Origin: Coprinellus micaceus | Taxonomy: Eukaryota; Basidiomycota; Agaricomycetes; Agaricales; Psathyrellaceae | DNA length: 64,000 bases | Direction of reading: 5' to 3' | NCBI GenBank assembly: GCA_951394405.1 | Contig: OX596342.1 | Location: forward strand, 2,480,001-2,544,000 | Shown here: piece by piece, positions 45,163-56,678 of the stretch | How positions within the stretch are numbered: the first letter of the stretch is position 1 | Layout of the letters: the number at the start of each line of letters is the position of its first letter | Program-made: the position numbers and the translations under genes | The notes under the pieces: model-generated | Told to the model about the DNA's origin: nothing | Seen by the model: only the letters and a program-made list of their open reading frames with translations | The model's database searches: none

Positions 45163-47342
45163 TCAGAGCCGGGTCCCAATGTTGACCTGAACCGCCTTCA
45201 CATTGGTATAGCTGGAAGTGCAAGCTGCGAGTCAATGCCCATCGCTAAGAGAGGCAAAATGTGACAAAACTCACTTATCCAAAGCATACTGACCCAACTC
45301 CCTTCCGATTCCAGACTGCTTGAAACCGCCGAAGGGCACTGCGGGGTGGAAGGTGTTGTAGCAGTTGACCCAGACGGTGCCTGCCTTCAGCTTGTGCGCA
45401 ACGGTAATCGCTCGGTTGATGTCCTTGCTGAATACGGCAGCAGCCAGGCCGTAGACTGGGGGAGGAATTAGATGGCGCGGAATAAAGAGTATGATTGATG
45501 ACTTACAAGTATCGTTTGCTTGACGGATGACGTCTTGAAAGCAACGATGAAGTCCGTTAGTGACGAAGGGCGAATGGAACTCGTCTCCTACTCACCTTCT
45601 TCATTCTCAAACTTCACGACGACGCCAACGGGTCCGAATATCTCCTCCTGCACGATCTTCATCTCCGGCTTTGCATCAACGAAGATAGTCGGTTCAATGA
45701 AGAACCCTTCTCCTCCCACCCTCCCTCCACCGAGATGAACCCTAGCGCCATCGCGCTTCCCGGAATCGATGTACCCCATGATCCTCTATAAGTAAGCGTA
45801 AGTGGCGTGCAGGCGTTAGCACCGTCCGCCAGGAGAAGAGGGGAGAATAGCAGATAGTGGGAGGATTATGAACGTACGTCGTATTGGATTTGCGAGATCT
45901 GCGGACCTTGGTCGACGTTCTCACCAAAAGGGTCGCCGAGCCTGATCTCCCTCGCCTTTTCAGTGAACTTCGCGAGGAAGGCGTCGTAGATCCCCGCTTG
46001 AACGAAGATGCGAGACCCAGCACAGCAGGCTTGTCCGTGGTTCCAGCTTGAGGTCGTAATCGCGCGTCAGCTATATCAAGGTACGCCGATGCACGCGACC
46101 GGGGGAAACGGACTCACAATAAACCATGCGTAGCCCACTTCACCGCCTGGTCCAAATCCGCATCATCGAAGATCACATTCGGGCTCTTCCCCCCAAGCTC
46201 CAGCGTGATCTTCTTCAAATTACTCTTCGCCGCCGCCTCCATAATCTTGCGGCCAACAAGCGTGCTTCCCGTGAACGCCACCTTCTCGATCTTCGGGTGC
46301 GAGGAGATGGCGGCGCCGACAGTATTGCCGTAGCCTGTTACAACGTTGACGACGCCTGGGGGCACGCCGGCTTCGTTGATAAGGGTGCACATGCGAAGCG
46401 CGGTGAGAGGTGTGAATTCGGAGGGCTTGAGGACGACAGTGTTCCCCGTAGCGAGGGCGGGGCCGATCGTCCAGACGAACATCATGACTTAAAGTTGGGT
46501 GGGCAACAAGATAAAGAGAGTTCAGGCATGGGTGACACTTACGAGGGAAGTTCCCTAGTAGAGTCTGCGATTAGCGGCACTGCACTCATTTTCGTCAAGA
46601 AACACTTACAAGGGATAATCTGCCCAACGACGCCAATGGGCTCGTGGCGTGTGTAGGCGAGCATCTTCTCATCGGTCTGCTCACAACCTAAGTGAGTATG
46701 GGAGAAATGCTAGGTCGATTCGCGGCATACCTCTAGAGTCTGGCCAGTGACCTTGTCGGCCCAGCCAGCGTAGTACTTCATGACGCTGATCGAGAAGGCC
46801 ACGTCAGTTCCGCTGGCCCAGCCAAACGTTTTCCCTATTCCCCAAGGCCAAACTCAGTCGTAACCCTTCCTGATGAACCTCTAGATACCCTCACCGTTAT
46901 CAAGAGCCTCTAGAGCAGCAAGTTCTTGGGAGTTGGCCTCCATGAGCTGAGCCAACTTCCACAGGATATTGGCTCGCTCGAGCCCAGGAACGTTCAAGCC
47001 CCAGGAGGTCTCATAAGCCTTCTGGGCTACCTCGACGGCTTTGTCGACGTCCTTAGCAGTCCCTTCCGAGACTGAAGTGAACACCTTCCCGGTGGCTATA
47101 CAATCGAAGACGGGTTCAGCTGGGGGACGCATCCTTCGGAACGATGAACTGACCTGGATTAACGACGCTGTCACCAAAGATATCGTCAGCGAGAAGACGA
47201 CAGCTGGACATCGAGTCACTCACTCGATAGTTCTCAAGTCAGACCCATCAACGAACTTGCCGCCGATGAAGAGGCCAGTTTCGAACGATGTCGAGCCTTT
47301 GTACACAGGGGTATCGAACTTGTACTCGAAGCGTGTGGGCAT
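45163..47342 (-). CDS. Aldehyde dehydrogenase (NAD(P)+-dependent)
   Basis: Twelve exons join in frame to 500 residues: 47342-47224, 47167-47154, 47095-46895, 46834-46731, 46676-46610, 46554-46543, 46487-46118, 46046-45878, 45785-45596, 45533-45507, 45455-45275 and 45211-45163. Family motifs are WNFP (substrate tunnel), [13 protein letters not shown], cofactor-fold FTGSTLVGR, the general-base Glu in LELGGKSP, and the catalytic Cys in [26 protein letters not shown] and the C-terminal [15 protein letters not shown] follow. Length and motifs fit cytosolic/mitochondrial class 1/2-type enzymes, which oxidise aldehydes to acids. The NH2-terminus shows no strong targeting peptide. Two micro-exons of 14 and 12 nt are needed to preserve DVVNPATGK and PWNFPL. 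The physiological substrate (acetaldehyde or other) is not determinable here. Confidence 0.93.
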
Positions 47343-47610
47343 GATTTCGTAGGGTGGTCAGGATAGAAGAAAGTGGGGGGTCCGGACGCAACCTGAGCAC
47401 TCTTATCGTCCGCTTGGGTAGTCATGGCTAGGTTATAGCACATTAGACGCTGTCCAGAAGGCGTGATCGGCCCTCGAAGCACTTCTGAAGGGGATAAGCT
47501 TAAGGGAGGGGTATATCTGCCTTCGTTGACCCGGTACTGGACGGCGAGCTTGATGCGTGATCATGGCCGATTTTCAAGGGGAGTACGAAGGTTCATCCCA
47601 AGGTAGATCA

Positions 47611-47855
47611 TGTCGGAAAACTCCGACCTGGCGTTCCAACAGTCCAGCTGTTGGACCCCGTTGGCATGCCGTTGGTCCATGGCCAGCGCCGTTGCATGCC
47701 CTGCCAAAGCTTAATTGGCGGGCGTTGGCGATGCGCTAGACCTGGACCTCAACGGAGGTACCAACAGTTCTGGAATTCGGTCCAACAGGTTCTTGACTGG
47801 AAGTCGTTGAAGTCCGTTGGACCAAGGTCCAACGCCGGTACGGAATTTTCCGACA
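47611..47855. mobile_element. 245-bp MITE-like inverted-repeat element
   Basis: The ends TGTCGGAAAACTCCG (47611) and its inverted partner CGGAATTTTCCGACA (ending 47855) form terminal inverted repeats. The similarity extends inwards to GGCGTT, and the interior repeats GTTGGACC in both orientations. No clear target duplication is visible beyond CA. There is no coding capacity. Confidence 0.55.
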
Positions 47856-47954
47856 CATCTCACGCCGCCGTAGAAAGGGCGGAACTTGGACGCAGAAAAG
47901 CGAGTAGCGTCATGTTGCATGAAGTTGAATTATCCTGCCAGAAGCGGCTACAAC

Positions 47955-48309
47955 ATCGTCTGGCCGCCGGGCCGAACCTAGCTCATGATCTCCTCTTGGA
48001 CTGTGGCCCTGGTCGCTAGGTGGCATTCGGCCCAGTACGCCCGTAAGAGGCGTGGGCCACTCCTCTCGAGATGTATTCCTCCAAGCCTAGGGAAGCGGCC
48101 TTCTCATCAGCACATGCCACCGAGACGCAGAGTACGAGCAGGCAAGCGAGAAACGACGTACTCTGGGGCCTAAAATGGTTCGAAGGTGTAAGATGGACGT
48201 TAGTCATATTGACTGTTGTGCTTTGATCAATGCAGTCACTAGCCACGACACTGAAAGAGGCTCCTTGGACGCCAATGTTTGGCTCACGAATGGGGTCTGT
48301 TGCCTCCAC
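47955..48309 (-). pseudogene. NACHT gene relic, 5' part only
   Basis: On the minus strand LGLEEYISRGVAHASYGRTG (near 48080) and, after a frame change, ATRATVQEEIMS (near 47990) align with the start of the NACHT exon 2 of the two NACHT genes. NMTNVH upstream resembles their N-terminal motif. The Walker motifs are not recognisable and the sequence decays towards the 245-bp inverted-repeat element. Confidence 0.65.
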
Positions 48310-48665
48310 GCAGGACTTAGATGGCGATTCGGGCGCTTGTTTCAGTTGGTATATCTAAGTTCCTTGACGATGCTCTCTCCAAACTCAGTACGGGGCCAGA
48401 ATGCTCCAACATCCCCCTGGAGAGTGAGCAAAGCGGCCTTGGAGTGAACAGCTTCTCTGTCCGTGGATGCCAGATACGAAGGTTGATGAATACGAGCGCC
48501 TTGGGATGTTGGAGCTTGATCATGTACATCAAGATGTACCCCTGGTGACCACCGGCTTCAAGTACCCACCGTTTGTGTGGCAATGTTTGGGCGGTGTTCA
48601 AAAATGGCAGTTCAAGCGTCTCCCAGCCTTTTGATTCCAACGCCCATGATCTCTTGCATGCCGCC

Positions 48666-50760
48666 ATGCCCAGCAGGACGCAACGACAACCCAGAAATAC
48701 CCCGGCGAATGAGAGGGTCGCGCAGGTAAGTCCATATTCGTCGGAAATCGTGAAGATGATGACATTCTACGACGGTCCCAACAGCGCATTGGAACGCTAA
48801 AGACAAGAGACCCGGTCAAAATCTGGCAGGTCTATGGGACTCTTGAAGTGGAGGACTGCACTCTGAGCTTTACGCGTGCACTACTGGATAATCTCAAGGA
48901 AGATTTCTATCCAGAAGTGCCCGAGGATCCTCTCAACCCGGTGACGGACGATATCCAAAGATGCGCGATAGCGGCTATCGCAAGCCTTTCCCTCCTCAAT
49001 AAGCTCATGGCAATCGGGGAGGTCCATCCTCACCTCTTAAGGGACACTGCGGCGCTCTTCGTGGAATCTCTGGATCTGATAGTTCACTGGGCGGGCATAG
49101 CCTTGGGGCTCAGGGCTCCGCTGTCCAATGTTACGAACCTTGGCGACGTCAACGGATGCTGTCTGGAAATCTGCGGGCTATTTCATGGGCTCATGGCAAT
49201 GGACGGAAGTATTCATAGCGCCCTTATATCCTCGACGGCCTTCATTCGCCTTCTGTTCGACATCTGGATCGAGCCCGTGCCCCGTGACGGCCGCGAAGGG
49301 TATTGTTTGCTATGGCACCTTCCCGCAAGATGCCCCGCCGTGTGGTTGCTTCGAGAAATCGCGGCCAGTGCGGAGGGAAAGCAAGCGTTTCTGGAAGGGC
49401 TCGTGTTCCATGAACACGGAGAGACATTCGCAGCTGCGACGATTGGGCGAATGAGGCAGATTAGAGAAGAGGTGGCCAAGGCGAACTGCGCTGATGGCTT
49501 TGAAATCTATATGGCGGATTACTTCATCCCGGTCATTCAAGACTTCGGCCTACCCTCCGACAGCAGAGTGGCACCTTACTTCCGGAAACTCCAGTACATC
49601 ACCCTGTTGACCAAGACGTCCAACCAAATATCTGTTTCTCTTGTAAAGGACGGGATGATGCCGCGTAAGCAGGCCGGCAACATTATGGTCATCTTGGTGC
49701 GGCTCATACGGATAGCTCTCCTGGAAGACCCATATATGATGCGGAGCTTCGGGTACCTTGTCGAAGGCGCCTACCTGGAGATGCTGGCACGTACCATCGT
49801 CAAAGGATACGCCGGCGACACTGCCCACGATGACGTCATGTCTGCGCTTCAAGCCTTGGACTTTATAGGAGTGTGGACGGTTTACCCGGCCATGGGGAAG
49901 AGACTAGTACGAGCTCGACTGAGTCTGCACCCAGACATGGTTATCGTGGAGTCTCTGCCGCATATTGGAGAGAGTTGGAAGACGTTTTGGCGGGTCATTC
50001 TGGATAGAGGTGTCCTATACATGCAACTGGAGGGAACAGATTACCTGAAGATCTGCGATAATATCTCGGTGAGTCCAAGAGCGTCTTATCCTTTCCCCGA
50101 TATGTATCTATGAATCACCTTTTCTAGTGCGGACACACAGCAAATGAGGAGCATTACCCATCGAGGCAATGCTCTGGATGCTCGTCGGTGATGTACTGTT
50201 CAGAATTGTGCCAAAGGGCGGACTGGGACGCGTTTCATCGTGCTGAGTGCTCAGATGCCCGCGCGCACTACCTCAGTACGATTCTTCCCTCTTAGACCAG
50301 TGTTTTGGCTTTACTAACACCCCGGGCAGAACAGAAGGAAGCTGGGACGTCCTATAGTCACCGATCCCGGGCGTTCCAAGCCAGGTATATCGAGAAGCGC
50401 TACAGGGATCACGCTCGAGCTATCGCAGATGCCGTTGAGGATGGTCGAGCTATGACCACCTTCTATCCCCTTCTCAACTGCGGGAGCCTGGAGGAGCCCA
50501 TGACACTACTCGGTATCAACGACTCGCCGAAGGAGAGCTGGCTGAGCAGACCCGATACCAGGTTCGTACAGAGTTACCTTGAGCCACGCCTTACCTCCCT
50601 TGTAGAGGCCTATGCCTCGGGCATGATGGCGTCCGACTTCAGGCTGGCAGAGGCCGTGTTCGGACATGGACCGTCATCCGAGGTTTCCGTGCTTGTTTTG
50701 TTGAGGGTGGCTGGAGACGGACCCTGCCAAGCGATCTACAGTGTGGCTAGGATTAAGTGA
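48666..50760 (+). CDS. MYND zinc-finger protein A
   Basis: Exons 48666-48725, 48803-50068, 50128-50275 and 50330-50760 give 634 residues. A short basic first exon (MPSRTQRQPRN) precedes about 420 residues of helical, armadillo/HEAT-like character. A MYND zinc finger follows: CDNIS-C, then after 13 residues CSGC...MYCSELCQRADW...HRAEC. An about 140-residue C-terminal domain ends AIYSVARIK. The intron falls between the first two zinc ligands, as in B and C. MYND fingers usually mediate protein-protein contacts. No SET domain is present, so methyltransferase activity is not expected. Paralogues B, C and D share all exon boundaries that can be compared. Function is unknown. Confidence 0.82.
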
Positions 50761-51395
50761 ATGTGAACCAACTTTTACTCTTGTCTAGCTAACGAAGATT
50801 CCGCAAGCCCTCTATCAAAAGGCAGGGGTCCGCGGACCAGGGCCCCATACAAACGTGCAGCAGCGCCAGAAGTATGAAATATAATCCAGTAGCTGAACGT
50901 GCAGCTCTTTTCTGGAATAAAATGACCTGGTGATCACTCGTACATGAATTCTAGATCCGCCGTTATGATGTCTACCCATATCTCGAACGCCTTTGGCCGA
51001 CCGCGGGTAACCAAAACTCGACGGGCGCCTCTTTCGACCAAGTTTGTCGTCAGCGTTTGATCCAAGCAAAACCAATTCGTTGCAAATGTTGCTCTGACCG
51101 ATGATCCCGGATTGAAGCTTTCTTCTCGCCGCCACCGTCTTGCTTCTCCAACGTCGCGCCAACGTCACACTGGGACCCGATGGTCATGAGGTTCACCGCT
51201 GCGATGCGCATGTTACCCATTCGGCCAGAGATTGAGGCCATTTCGTCTCGCGAGCGTGCTGGGAATCCTCTTCGTTGACGACTCCGAAGTCCGATCCCCT
51301 CGCCAATATCACACCCTCCGTCCCCAATTTGGCGGATAGCGCGCACTATGTCCTACCAATTCACTAGCTCCAGAGGGTCCGAGTCAAGTGAACAG
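50761..51395. other. Intergenic DNA
   Basis: This is the 3' flank of MYND gene A and the promoter region of the GMC gene. Antisense frames here are unsupported. Confidence 0.45.
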
Positions 51396-51401
51396 TATAA
51401 A
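51396..51401 (+). promoter_or_regulatory. TATA box of the GMC oxidoreductase gene
   Basis: TATAAA lies 48 nt before the ATG at 51444, a position fitting a core promoter with a very short leader. Confidence 0.5.
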
Positions 51402-51443
51402 TGTTTGCAATAGCGCGGGTGAACTCGACCCCCCGCTCCCGAT

Positions 51444-53741
51444 ATGCTGCTCCTTCGTCTCCTCGTAAGCTGCATACTCGCGCTCCCCACCGCGATCGGC
51501 AAAGTGTACCATGGAATCGACGAACTCGCGACCGAACATGCACCGTTCGACTTCATCATAGCGGGTGGTAAGCATCAGCTTTACTCTAACTTTCGTAGCG
51601 AAAATTTGACGCACGCATGTTTTCAAGGAGGAACTGCAGGTTGCGTTCTCGCGAGCCGATTGTCAGAAGAGCGCCGCTTCAACGTACTCGTCATTGAAGC
51701 TGGTCCTGAGTGCGTTCCAATAAACCATCTGATATCCCCTACAACCTCTGACCGGTGTTCACAGTAACATAGGGAGCTTGAACCTCACGATCCCTGGATG
51801 GTCACCGAGCGGAATGTTCAGATGGAATTATACTTCAGAGCCGATGGCTGGACTGAATGGGCGCACGCTGACTGTTATTAGGGGCCACGTCTTGGGAGGG
51901 AGCAGTTCAATTAGTTCGTACTTTGCTTTCCCCAGCCTGTTGTCATGCAGTCGCCTGATAACACCCCATCATAGATGCTATGGTATATACAAGAGGCTCA
52001 GCCGACGATTACGATAACTGGGCCCGAGTGACCGGCGAGAAACGTTGGAGCTGGAAGGCACTGTGGCCTTACATCCTCGAGGTGCGTTCATCTCACTGAC
52101 GCCGATTCGTCTGGGTACTGAGTACTGATGCCTGAGTCCCCCCTCTCGGTAGAACGAACGCTGGACCCCACCCGCAGGCGGCCGAGACCCAAGTGGCCAG
52201 TACGACCCCAAAGTGCATGGCTACCACGGCAAGATCTCGACCTCCCTTCCTTGGAGCGGTCCAACAGAGGCGGACAACCGTACCCTCAGGAACACGCAAC
52301 TCCAGCCCGAATTCCCTTTTGCGTTGGACTTCAACTCAGGGACGTTTATCGGGGCGGGTACGTTGCACAGGCTATCTATCAGATAGGTTCGGAATAGAAT
52401 TGAAGTTTGGGGGTTCAGGCTATAAGCAATCGACCATTAGGAATGGGGAGAGGAGCAGCTCAGCAACCGCGTATCTCCCACCTCAAGTGCGCGAACGGCC
52501 GAACTTGACGATCCTCCTCAATACCTACATCACGCGAGTGATTCGAACGGGACAAGTGGGGAGGAGTCCGGATCTCCGGACCATCGAGATAGCTCCTCGT
52601 ACGGGAGGTGCGTTCATCTGACGTCTAGCGTGGGCAACGCTGAACGGTCGTCGGCTTTAGGCGTCAGGAGGACGGTCACTGCTAGAAAAGAGCTCATCCT
52701 TTCCGGAGGGGTCATCGGTACTGCCCAAATATTGCTCAACTCCGGGATTGGGAACGCTACAGAACTGAGGGAACTCGGGATCCCCTCCGTCCTCGACGTT
52801 CCTGATGTGGGCAGGAATCTAATGGAGCACGTCGCTATTCCCCTGGCATGGACGACCGTGCCTCGAAATGTGACTGCGTATGAATCTCCCGCTATCAAAC
52901 GTCAATCCGCCCTTTAATGACCACCCTCCACAGGGTCCCGGACGACGTGGCTCTGGAGATGTGGCTCCAGAATAGAACGGGCCCTCTGACTGAGCGTTTT
53001 GACCATATGTTCTTGTTTACGAGAATATCACCGAACTCGACCCTCCTCCAGACTTACAAAGATCCTTCGACTGGCCCTCGTGCTCCACACTTCCAAGCTG
53101 GACTCACGGTGAGCTTTCACTATATCTACGCATAACGAAGTTTGTCTCATCATCGAATACAGCCAACTGGGAACCAGAATGTTGGCTTGATGACGCCTTA
53201 TTCTCGTTTGTGGTGCATCTCGTACTGCTAAGCCCTATCGCTGAACCAAACTTAGGTGGCTCCGTGAAGCTTCGTTCATCCAACCCCTTTGATGAGCCAG
53301 CAATTGATCTCAATGTACTGTCTCACCCATTCGACATTGCGGCTCTCATGGAAGCCGCTCGGGTCATGAAGCGCTGGCAATCAGGTTCTGCCTGGGATAG
53401 CTACATCACAGGCTTCCTGGGTCCAGATCCCGACAAACTCTCCGACTCAGAGTTTGAGCGGATCGTTCGGCAAACGGCCGTCACATTCTTACATCCAGTT
53501 GGGACCGCGAGCATGTCCCCGAGAGCTTCGAGGCAAGGCGTTGTGGATGGGGAGTTGAGAGTGAAAGGTGCAAATGGGATGAGGGTTGTGGATGCTTCAG
53601 TATTCGTGAGTATCTTTATATTTCTGTCCAGTGCATCCGTGTCTGACCTTTTATCAGCCCTTTATCCCTTGTGCGAATACCCAGGCCCCAGTCTACATTT
53701 TGGCCGAACGAGCTGCGGACCTTATCAAGGAGGCTTGGTAA
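51444..53741 (+). CDS. Secreted GMC oxidoreductase (aryl-alcohol-oxidase-like), probably frameshifted
   Basis: The exons read 51444-51567, 51628-51709, 51765-51913, 51975-52081, 52153-52357, 52419-52607, 52661-52877, 52934-53108, 53163-53605 and 53658-53741, for about 590 residues. A signal peptide (MLLLRLLVSCILALPTAIG) precedes the FAD-binding motif AGGGTAGCVLASRL. GGSSSINAMVYTRGSADDYDNW, the GMC signature region LSGGVIGTAQILLNSGIG and the C-terminal active-site His region HPVGTASMSP...DASVFPFIPCANTQAP follow. This fits secreted FAD enzymes that oxidise alcohols with O2 and supply H2O2 to lignin-degrading peroxidases. Exon 9 does not keep one frame: it opens with PTGNQNVGLMT, but the conserved VLLSPIAEPNLGGSV is one frame away, so a 1-nt loss near 53185-53210 is likely. 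The gene may thus be a young pseudogene, or the base may be an assembly error. Confidence 0.8.
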
Positions 53742-53864
53742 AACTACGTCGTACCTTAAGTAAGATGAGGGTAATGTCATTCATTGTGCCTGAATCATAT
53801 TGAAACCCCTTCCCCTTTTCCCAGTTCCACTATACCTGTTTGAGTGAAAACCGGGAGGTTCTCG

Positions 53865-53930
53865 ACGCGTGACGTCACGCGTTTGCCGGGAGGCGCTAAT
53901 TGGTCCAAGACGACGGGCGCTATGTATAAG
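53865..53930 (+). promoter_or_regulatory. Promoter of MYND gene B: CRE palindrome, CCAAT and TATA
   Basis: ACGCGTGACGTCACGCGT at 53865-53882 is a perfect 18-bp palindrome centred on the CRE TGACGTCA. ATTGG (inverted CCAAT) follows at 53899-53903 and TATAAG at 53925-53930, about 95 nt before the ATG at 54023. Confidence 0.55.
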
Positions 53931-54022
53931 TGTGACTGTGACAAAGCGAAAGTCACATTCTTGCTCCAAACCACCATCTCGTCCCCATTCCTTTCAGCTT
54001 CCCCAAGGTTGGGGGAACTCAG

Positions 54023-56248
54023 ATGCCACCAAGCGGGCATTCCCCGAAGCCGAACAAACCTCTGACCCGAAGACAAGTAAATATCCCTTCGCATTTCCTC
54101 TAACCTTCCATCCATGATTGAACTAATTGCACGATTCTAGCTCCTTGCTCAAGTCAAGGCTGGCTCAACTGCGCACATATGGGAATTTCACGGGTCCTTC
54201 AAGCAAGAGGATTGTTCTCTCGATCTCCTTAGAGCGACCCTGGGCAATCTCAGATCGGGCGCCATCCCGGATATCAAACCTGGGGACCAGTTAGGGGCGG
54301 AAACGCATCCTGTTGCATCAGCCGCAGCAGCCAGTCTCTTCCTCCTCACCAAGGTCGCACATGCCTTCCGAGATGTGCCCGAACTCAAGGTCTCCGCCGT
54401 AACCCTCATCATTTCTGCTATGGAACCGGTGTTGGAATGGGTCAACTTTTGTCTCGACTTCGGGGTGCCACGTAGTGGGGAGTCTGAGGAAAACGTGGCG
54501 TACACCCTCCAACCACAATTGCTATATGCTCTACTGCTGACGGATGAGCGAATTGTCCGCGCAGCACTCGAGTCCGCGTCCTTTCTCCGTACAGTCTTTC
54601 GAGTTTGGACGGCGAAGAACACGCTCAAAGGACGCCATGAAGCCTACTGGGACTTCAGGCCGACGGGTCTCCAGCTGGATCCGATTGTACATTCTGCTCT
54701 GATGCTGGTCGAAGGGGAGCGGGGAGATGGGGCCCTGGCTGTTGGGAGAGAAATTTTGGCCCAAGACCTTGCCCTTCCCTTCGCTAAAGCGACTATGCGA
54801 AGGGCCCTTCAAGTTTGTAATTGTCTTTCCGAACCCACACTTCCCCGAGGACTCCATATGTACGCAGCAGGGCTTATTCAACTCGTCCGCGAACTTACCA
54901 CACCGACCGACGACGGGGAACTCGATCCCATCCGGAAGTGCTTTGAGGAAGTCCACTACATTCGCCGACTGACCGCGATGTTCGACAAACTGACAACGGT
55001 CCTCGTCACTCGGAAACGCCCTCCACACCCCGATCCCGAGGAGACATTCGTCAAGCTCACAGAATCGGTACTGGTACTTCTCGGGGTAATCTTTACCGAT
55101 GGTCCATACATTGCTTGGAGAATAAGTTCCTTCATCAAGGGAGGGGGAATCCCTTTGATACCACGCCTTGTCATCGAGACGAATGACGAAGACAACAGGA
55201 AGGCGACCACACTGGCAACTGCCCTGAGCAGCCTTCTACCGTTTTCGACCTGGAGCTGTGTTGCGAGACAATTGGCCGATCTAAGCAAGCAGCGCCCAAC
55301 AGACCCATCTATGGAGAGAATGGGGCGCCATCCTCAGCATAAACCACTGTGGGAGGCATTCTGGTTCTTGGCTGGACAGAGGATCAGCGTATATCAACGC
55401 TTCTGCAACACTAACGGTGTCGTGATCTGCGATAACCCACTTGTAAGTCTGTGTCGGGTCTAGTCGGACGAGGGGTAGCTCATGCACGAAAAACAGTGTC
55501 CCAGAGATCATCGTACATTCAGTCAAAACTCCCTCAAGCAATGCTCAAGATGCTCCTCCGTCACCTACTGTTCGGTGCCTTGCCAGCGTAGAGACTGGAA
55601 TCACCGCCATCGGGAAGAATGCCCCCATGCTCGAGCGGTATACCTAGGTGCATTTTACCCTTTCGATGTACACACTCGTCTTACCTAAATGTATGACAGC
55701 GCGTCAGGAAACGGGGGAAGTGTACGGTCACAATGCCCGGGCATTCCACATCCAAGTAGTCGAAGCGCTCTGTGAAGAGAGGTTCTTTTCGATCTGTTCG
55801 AGGCTTGTGGGGAATGACCGTCGCGCTCTTCAAGAGTTCCACCCGATCTTCGAATGCCGCGACAATACCGGAGAGGACAGGGCCGTCCTCTTCAAGGATC
55901 ACGCCACGCCAGAAAGTTGGATGCACAAACTCGCCGCACCGCTCGTCGAGAAGTACCTCTGGCCGAGAATGAAGTCACTCGGCGAGGATTTCACCGAACG
56001 GATGAAAGGTTCAGACATGCGACTTGCCGAAGCCGTGTTTCCGTTCGGCCCCAGAACGGACATCTGTGTCTACGTGTTACTAAAGCAGACGGGCGATCAA
56101 TTCAAGGCCGTGTACAGTATTCCACGGATAGCGTGAGTTCTTCGTCATCATCGTACGCCCGAGACGGACAGTCCTGACCTTTCTCATCAGTCCAAGCGAC
56201 AAACCGTATCATCCGAAGAAGGAAAACCCGGGTGTGGTGCGCAAGTGA
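54023..56248 (+). CDS. MYND zinc-finger protein B
   Basis: Exons 54023-54076, 54141-55442, 55497-55647, 55700-56132 and 56191-56248 give 665 residues. If the last intron is not spliced, the protein stops at 56136 with 647 residues. The last intron is favoured because gene C has one at the matching place. The layout equals gene A: a short basic start (MPPSGHSPKPNKPLTRRQ), a helical region of about 430 residues, the MYND finger (CDNPL-C...QCSRCSSVTYCSVPCQRRDW...HREEC) with the intron between the first two Cys, and a C-terminal domain with DMRLAEAVFPFGPRTDICVYVLL. It is probably a protein-interaction factor of unknown function. Confidence 0.82.
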
Positions 56249-56539
56249 ATGAGGGATGAGGGTATGCATGCGGCATCACACTAATCGACACGTAGAGGGC
56301 TTCATTAGGTTTCACTCAAATTTGACGTCCAGATAACAGGGTGAGTCGCGCACCTGGCTTGGCTAGACTTGTAATGTTCGAGCACCGCCAATAAGATCGT
56401 GAAAGTAGGACTGCCACTATAGTTGCATTGGCGTACCCCCTTGACTCAAAGGGGTATACGCCGTACGTGTCTACAGGGAGGTGTTGCTCGACGCAAGGCC
56501 TTTCCGAAGGAACCCTAGATTGGTGGAATGGTACCCCCT

Positions 56540-56678
56540 GGAGGAGGCTCGGGTATGTGTCATTCCCTCCCCGAGAGCCCTTCCATATTACGTGGCATCG
56601 TGCTGGCGAGTCCGCAGTGCAGCCCATTGCGCGTGTCTCCCTTAATCCTGCTCTACCACCTACGCATCCTTATTCGCG
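56540..56678 (+). promoter_or_regulatory. Upstream block of MYND gene C shared with gene D
   Basis: About 140 nt before the ATG matches the region before gene D (about 60960-61102). It includes GGAGGCTCGGGTAT, the core CCATATTACGTGG (about 56582) followed by CATCGTGCTG, and TTGCGCGTG. Conservation of non-coding DNA up to the start codon reflects recent duplication, a shared promoter, or both. Confidence 0.5.
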
